DNA of 64,000 nt from DTU052 sp050951725 (GTDB lineage Bacteria > Bacillota > Syntrophomonadia > Syntrophomonadales > DTU052), in assembly GCA_050951725.1 (NCBI GenBank), contig JBMNJO010000011.1:1-64000 (forward strand), given 5' to 3'. The translations under genes were made by a program, and so were the position numbers. The stretch's first letter is position 1; every line of letters begins with the position of its first letter. A model generated the notes under the pieces. It searched no databases and was not told where the DNA came from. It saw only the letters and a list, made by a program, of their open reading frames with translations. Positions 60,121 to 64,000 of this stretch are shown piece by piece.

Positions 60121-61012
60121 TAATACAGCAAAAGCCAGAGAAATAGCGAAAAAACTCTTACAGGACGGGACTGTGGCTATGGTCCTGGGGTGGGAGAAAG
60201 GCAGCGCGCCTTATGTCAGCGCTCCTACCGTGGTAAGAGATGCCGCCGATGTTGATCGGCTGGTGGTTGATGATTACTGTATTCACGATTTAGCAGCCTT
60301 ACTGCCGGATTACCGCGACCACAGCGATAAGATCGCGATTTTTGCCAAAGGCTGCGATTCCCGCGGTATTATCAGGTTGATTCAGGACCGGGTGATAACC
60401 CGTGACCGGCTGTATATAATCGGCATCAACTGTCCCGGCATGAAGGACCCCAACGAGTTCATCCGGGCGGCTTCGGGTATAAGTAAGGCCAAGCCGGCTG
60501 ACAAAGCAGCCAAGTGCCTGAACTGTCAGTATCCCAACCCGGTGATCTATGATGAGATACTGGGTGAGGCTCAGAAACCTGGTGCGGATCAGCGCCTGGC
60601 GGAAGTGGATAAGATCGAAAGCATGTCGGCAGATGAACGGTATGATTTCTTCATTAAGGAGTTCAGCAGGTGTATCAGGTGCTATGCCTGTCGTAACGCC
60701 TGTGTAGCCTGCAACTGCCGTACCTGCATCTTCGACGAGACCAAACCGCAGTGGGTAGGCAGGTCAACTGATCCGGTCAATAACATGTTGTACCAAATCG
60801 TGCGGGCCATGCATGTGGCCGGACGGTGTATTGAATGCGGAGAGTGTGAACGGGCATGCCCGGTGGGTATACCCCTGATGCTTCTCAACCGCAAACTGAT
60901 CAAAGACGTAGACCAGCTCTTCGGGCCCTATCAAGCCGGGATAAGCCTGGAGGATGATGCGATTCCTCCGCTCAGCCGCTACCGGGTTGATGATCCCGAT
61001 GAGTTTATGTAG
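60113..61012 (+). CDS. FlxC-like iron-sulfur protein
   Basis: A 299-residue protein. The first half resembles the FrhB/FdhB-type and coenzyme F420 hydrogenase beta family (AKGCDSRGIIRLIQDRVI). The second half has two 4Fe-4S motifs: CIRCYACRNACVAC (about residues 187-200) with CNCRTC, and CIECGECERACPVG (about 242-255). By order and content it fits FlxC of the FlxABCD-HdrABC complex, which passes electrons from NADH toward HdrA; FlxB and FlxC names are by analogy. ATG 60113 overlaps flxD. Confidence 0.78.
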   Translation: MSDNTAKAREIAKKLLQDGTVAMVLGWEKGSAPYVSAPTVVRDAADVDRLVVDDYCIHDLAALLPDYRDHSDKIAIFAKGCDSRGIIRLIQDRVITRDRLYIIGINCPGMKDPNEFIRAASGISKAKPADKAAKCLNCQYPNPVIYDEILGEAQKPGADQRLAEVDKIESMSADERYDFFIKEFSRCIRCYACRNACVACNCRTCIFDETKPQWVGRSTDPVNNMLYQIVRAMHVAGRCIECGECERACPVGIPLMLLNRKLIKDVDQLFGPYQAGISLEDDAIPPLSRYRVDDPDEFM

Positions 61013-61023
61013 GGGGTGAGGCT

Positions 61024-62034
61024 GTGAAAGTACTACCATCCGACAAGATTAGAGAGGCCTTGAATATCCTGGCCGGGGAGGCCGAGGTTTACGCCCCCTT
61101 GGTGCGAGGGGATGTCAGCGGTTATATCAAGTGGACCGATAATCCCGGTGAGGAGTTGGCCCTGGACATCCTCAACACCTATATGTCGCCCAAGAGTATT
61201 GTGATGCCCCAGACCGAACCGATGTACAAATTCGTCGCTCCGGGCAAAGAGGCCCAGGTGGTCGAAATCGCCAATGCGGAAGGACCGCGGATAATCTTTG
61301 GTATCAGGGGCTGTGATCTCCAGGCCCTGCATTCCCTGGACCTGGTGTTTTTGACCAAAGGATATGAAGATGAGTTCTACAAGGACCGCCGTAAGGATCT
61401 GGCCGTTATTGCCCGGGCCTGTTACCAGCCGGGACCCGTCTGCTTCTGCGAGTCGATGGGTGTTGACCGTCTGAATCCGGAGGCTGATGTGGTGATCCAT
61501 GACCTGGGCGAGCAGGGTCTGGCCTGGGAGCCCAAGACCCCCAAGGGTGAGGAGATCACCGGTAAACTGCAGGGGCTTCTGGTGGATAAGGATGTCAAGC
61601 TGCCCCAGGCGGCAGATATGCAGGTTAAGGTTGATATCACCGGGCTCAGTGAGAAACTGGCCGGGATGTTCGAACACCCGATATGGGATGAACTCTCTTC
61701 CCGCTGTCTTAACTGCGGAGCCTGCACCTACGTGTGCCCCACCTGCTACTGTTTCGACATTCAGGTCAGTAACCGGGGAGAAGCGGGCAACCGTTTCCGC
61801 TGCTGGGACTCCTGCATGTACAAAGAGTACACGCAGATGGCAGGCGGCCATAACCCGCGCGAGTATAAGAAGGAGAGATTCCGTCAACGCTTTCTGCATA
61901 AACTGCAGTACTTCAACGAACGTTATAACGCTAACCTGTGCATCGGGTGCGGTCGCTGCGTAATTGCGTGCCCCAACGGGGTAAACGTTCTGGAGGTCAT
62001 TAATAAGTTAAAGGAGGTGCAGGTTGATGCATGA
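61024..62034 (+). CDS. FlxB-like iron-sulfur protein
   Basis: A 336-residue protein related to the AsrA/HydB-type Fe-S subunit. Two 4Fe-4S motifs lie in the C-terminal third: CLNCGACTYVCPTCYC (about residues 225-240) and CIGCGRCVIACPNG (about 307-320). FGIRGCDLQALHSLDLVF is also shared with this family. It starts 11 nt after the previous stop and overlaps the flxA-like start. It would relay electrons from the flavin subunit. Confidence 0.8.
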   Translation: MKVLPSDKIREALNILAGEAEVYAPLVRGDVSGYIKWTDNPGEELALDILNTYMSPKSIVMPQTEPMYKFVAPGKEAQVVEIANAEGPRIIFGIRGCDLQALHSLDLVFLTKGYEDEFYKDRRKDLAVIARACYQPGPVCFCESMGVDRLNPEADVVIHDLGEQGLAWEPKTPKGEEITGKLQGLLVDKDVKLPQAADMQVKVDITGLSEKLAGMFEHPIWDELSSRCLNCGACTYVCPTCYCFDIQVSNRGEAGNRFRCWDSCMYKEYTQMAGGHNPREYKKERFRQRFLHKLQYFNERYNANLCIGCGRCVIACPNGVNVLEVINKLKEVQVDA

Positions 62035-62884
62035 TCACGACCACGAGTGTAATTGTAAGGATCATGGTCATACCAACCCCCTGGTCCCAACCATGGTAAA
62101 GGTGGTAAAAATCACCGAGGAAACTCCTGATGTCAAGACCTTTTATGTAACTACTGAAGATGGTATTCCGTTTAAAGTTATGCCCGGACAGCTGGCCATG
62201 GTTTCACAGCTGCCGGTGGGCGAGGGTATGTTTTCCGTCTCCTGGCAGGCGGAGGATCACCTGCAGTTTGCCATCAAGAGGGTAGGGCTTCTGACCGAGG
62301 CCCTGCACGAAATTGAACCGGGTCAGACCTTGGGGGTCAGAGGCCCTTATGGCAACGGCTTCCCGGTTGACGAGTGCAAGGGCAAGGATATGCTGTTTAT
62401 CGGCGGCGGTATCGGCCTGGCACCTTTGCGTTCCTTTATTAAATACTGCTTTGCCCACCGTGAGGATTATGGCAAGATCAAGATCCTGTATGGCTCACGC
62501 AGTTATGATGACCTGTGCTTCAAAAAGGAACTCTTTGAAGAATGGCCCAAGGTCCCGGACTGTGAGGTCTTTATCACCATAGACAATCCGGAGGAAAAAT
62601 GGGATGGTCATGTCGGCTTTGTTCCCGCTTACCTGGAGGAGATTAATCCTTCACCAGAGGGAACCATTGCGGTAACCTGCGGACCACCCATCATGATTAA
62701 GTTTGTTCTGCAGGCCCTGGAGAAGATGGGCTACACTGACGAACAGGTCATAACCACCCTGGAAATGAGAATGAAGTGCGGCATCGGCAAGTGCGGCCGC
62801 TGCAACATCGGCAGCGATTACATCTGCCTGGATGGACCAGTATTCAACCTGGCCCAGCTCAAGAAACTCCCGCCGGAGTGGTAG
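62027..62884 (+). CDS. flxA: FlxA-like FAD/NAD-binding subunit
   Basis: A 285-residue ferredoxin-NADP reductase-fold protein (AsrB/HydG-like). The FAD loop is VGLLTEALHEIEPGQTLGVRGPYGNGFP, cut here into parts, and the NAD loop is MLFIGGGIGLAPLRSFI (about residues 123-139). The C-terminal 2Fe-2S-type cysteines are MKCGIGKCGRCNIG (about 247-260). A His/Cys-rich N-terminus (HDHDHECNCKDHGH) precedes the fold and is unusual. It is the probable NADH site of the complex. AAGGAGG lies 9 nt before ATG 62027; TTG 62024 is an alternative. Confidence 0.85.
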   Translation: MHDHDHECNCKDHGHTNPLVPTMVKVVKITEETPDVKTFYVTTEDGIPFKVMPGQLAMVSQLPVGEGMFSVSWQAEDHLQFAIKRVGLLTEALHEIEPGQTLGVRGPYGNGFPVDECKGKDMLFIGGGIGLAPLRSFIKYCFAHREDYGKIKILYGSRSYDDLCFKKELFEEWPKVPDCEVFITIDNPEEKWDGHVGFVPAYLEEINPSPEGTIAVTCGPPIMIKFVLQALEKMGYTDEQVITTLEMRMKCGIGKCGRCNIGSDYICLDGPVFNLAQLKKLPPEW

Positions 62885-62917
62885 AACTCGTATACCGGAA
62901 TTATACAGTTGAATGAG

Positions 62918-62946
62918 AAGGGTCTCGCTATATTGGCGAGACCCTT
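62918..62946. terminator. Hairpin after the hdr-flx operon
   Basis: AAGGGTCTCGC (62918-62928) pairs perfectly with GCGAGACCCTT (62936-62946) over a 7-nt loop. No T-run follows at once, but its place 34 nt after the last gene suggests a message end. Confidence 0.65.
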
Positions 62947-63033
62947 AGTATTTGGAGTTTTTAAACTATCGACCGGTCGGGCACGACAATGGATCTCGGC
63001 CCGTCTTATGTTTCGTTGGTGCCTGAAGTGGAT

Positions 63034-63174
63034 CTAGCGTCCAAAAAGTCCAGGCCCGAAAAGATAACCGAGGTAGAACACCAGAACGATTGCGAGTATG
63101 TGTAAGATCCACCAACCAGACTGCAGAAATCCCCAGGATTTTAGATCATACCGGTTACTTATCTGGTCACTCAT
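63034..63174 (-). CDS. Small single-TM protein
   Basis: A 46-residue minus-strand protein from the CAT at 63172-63174, with a good ribosome site AGGAGGCTGGCCA before it. Residues about 21-40 (WWILHILAIVLVFYLGYLFG) form one transmembrane helix after a short polar N-terminus; it ends GPGLFGR. Similar tiny proteins occur in other anaerobic Clostridia, as far as I recall, with no function known. It lies between the hdr-flx operon and the AONS-family gene. Confidence 0.7.
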   Translation of the reverse strand: MSDQISNRYDLKSWGFLQSGWWILHILAIVLVFYLGYLFGPGLFGR

Positions 63175-63349
63175 TGGCCAGCCTCCTTCCTGCAACTTGT
63201 TATGTAGAAACAGCTGCTTTCCCATAAACTTTCCAAAGTGGAGAGGTTTTATGTAATTCGAGTCTCCGCTGGGGTTTACAAAGTGCGGGGTTTGATTACA
63301 ATAGAGACGTGCGAGTACACGAAATTGTGCACAAGGAGGAAGCACCAGA

Positions 63350-64000
63350 ATGGATTCAACCAAGTACAGCCAGGCGGATTTTGCCTCTATAGAGGGTAAG
63401 GACATAATGGAGAGAGCTGCTATATTTTCGGAATTCTTGCAGGACACCCGGGAGAGGCACCATCTTCAGTACCGCCGGGTTTCCCTTTCGGGATCGGCCC
63501 CGGTGATGCAGGTAATCGATCCCTACACCGGACAGGTACGCGATATGATATATTTCGGATCCAATGATTATCTGAACCTGACCCGTCATCCCCGGGTGAT
63601 AAAGGCCGGTCAGGAGGCCCTGGAGAAGTATGGGGCAGGAGCCGGCAGTGTGCCGCTTCTAGGGGGAACCTTTGACATTCATGTGCGGCTTGAAGAGGCG
63701 TTAGCAAGGTTTAAAGGGTGTGAAGCAGCAGTCATCTATACCTCAGGATTTGGCTCGAATGCCGGAACCCTAATATCTATGCTGCAGAAAGAGGACTGCG
63801 CTATTCTGGATATGTTGGATCATGCTTCGCTGGTTGATGGTTGCATCAACACCAATATAAGATACTTCAGCCATAATAACATGCAGTCGCTGGAACGGGT
63901 TCTTAAACGCAGTAAGGACAAGTATCGTACCAAGCTGGTGGTGGTCGATGGAGTTTATTCAATGGACGGGGATATCGCGAAGTTGGATCAGATTGTGGAC
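63350..64000 (+). CDS. 2-amino-3-ketobutyrate CoA ligase / AONS-family PLP enzyme, N-terminal part
   Basis: 217 residues are visible from ATG 63350 (AAGGAGGAAG 8 nt upstream) to the window edge. The alpha-oxoamine synthase fold shows YFGSNDYLNLTRHPRVI (about residues 65-81), GAGAGSVPLLGGTFDIHVRL and YTSGFGSNAGTLISML, and MLDHASLVDG with the stacking His. The enzyme joins glycine or alanine with acyl-CoA. Kbl, BioF and other branches cannot be told apart without the C-terminus and neighbours. Confidence 0.85.
   Translation, partial: MDSTKYSQADFASIEGKDIMERAAIFSEFLQDTRERHHLQYRRVSLSGSAPVMQVIDPYTGQVRDMIYFGSNDYLNLTRHPRVIKAGQEALEKYGAGAGSVPLLGGTFDIHVRLEEALARFKGCEAAVIYTSGFGSNAGTLISMLQKEDCAILDMLDHASLVDGCINTNIRYFSHNNMQSLERVLKRSKDKYRTKLVVVDGVYSMDGDIAKLDQIVD

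Noticed and set aside
61033..61899. Antisense frame over the flxB-like gene
   Set aside because: Shadow frame with no start signal; the sense strand encodes a clear Fe-S protein.
1..64000. CRISPR arrays, tRNA or rRNA genes
   Set aside because: I saw no regularly spaced direct repeats and no cloverleaf or rRNA-like sequence; the GGGGAC palindromes are dispersed, not arrayed.

Overview
The window looks like a chromosome segment of a strictly anaerobic, low-to-mid GC Firmicute of the Clostridia, plausibly a Syntrophomonadaceae-type syntroph. This is inferred from strong Shine-Dalgarno sites, frequent GTG/TTG starts, an NADH-linked heterodisulfide-reductase (Hdr-Flx) cluster, a NifV-like synthase set beside aconitase-type and isocitrate dehydrogenase genes, and ykkC-class and TPP riboswitches. 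No rRNA, tRNA or CRISPR array was seen, and taxonomy cannot be fixed from sequence alone.

Bases 1-6940 are the end of a prophage or prophage-like element. It starts inside a diversity-generating retroelement (DGR): the C-terminus of Avd, an AAC-rich template repeat, and a reverse transcriptase with the DGR-type PIG motif. A lysis module follows (amidase endolysin, two membrane/holin-type proteins, terminator). Then a promoter with three dyad operators drives a run of small orphan genes, a DraG-type ADP-ribosylglycohydrolase and a ribbon-helix-helix protein, ending at a terminator.

Bases 7000-9300 hold small orphan genes and an MFS exporter. Bases 9500-18030 are a purine operon (purE, purB, purF, purM, purN, purH, purD) behind a ykkC-class, probably PRPP, riboswitch. 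purC, purS, purQ and purL are absent from their usual place and a short purL-like remnant lies there. Bases 18050-26525 hold a TPR-like membrane protein, an HD hydrolase, a TrpR/YerC regulator and a histidine operon (hisZ, G, D, B, H, A, F, IE). A ferredoxin-nitroreductase, pcrA, ligA and gatCAB follow.

Bases 35660-39950 encode a homocitrate/Re-citrate synthase-like enzyme, a two-subunit aconitase/IPM-isomerase-type dehydratase and isocitrate dehydrogenase, together a plausible route to 2-oxoglutarate. Bases 40149-47180 are an alpha-glucan cluster: two stand-alone CBM25-like proteins, a GT4 glycosyltransferase, a nucleotidyltransferase fused to a degenerate phosphohexomutase, galT and glgA. 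Between a CBS-domain gene and two AIM24 paralogues lie two tandem ~200-nt elements whose helices co-vary, apparently an unrecognised structured RNA. A DUF2975/XRE/DUF4173 trio and a TPP-riboswitch-controlled thiamine-precursor ABC transporter (minus strand) follow.

Bases 55966-62884 are an hdrCBA-flxDCBA operon. hdrA and the flxD/mvhD-like gene each carry one in-frame UGA at a conserved cysteine position, followed 17-28 nt later by a hairpin with GG in its loop. Both are therefore read as selenoproteins. The window ends inside a 2-amino-3-ketobutyrate CoA ligase/AONS-family gene. GGGGAC palindromes (REP-like) are scattered through the host part.
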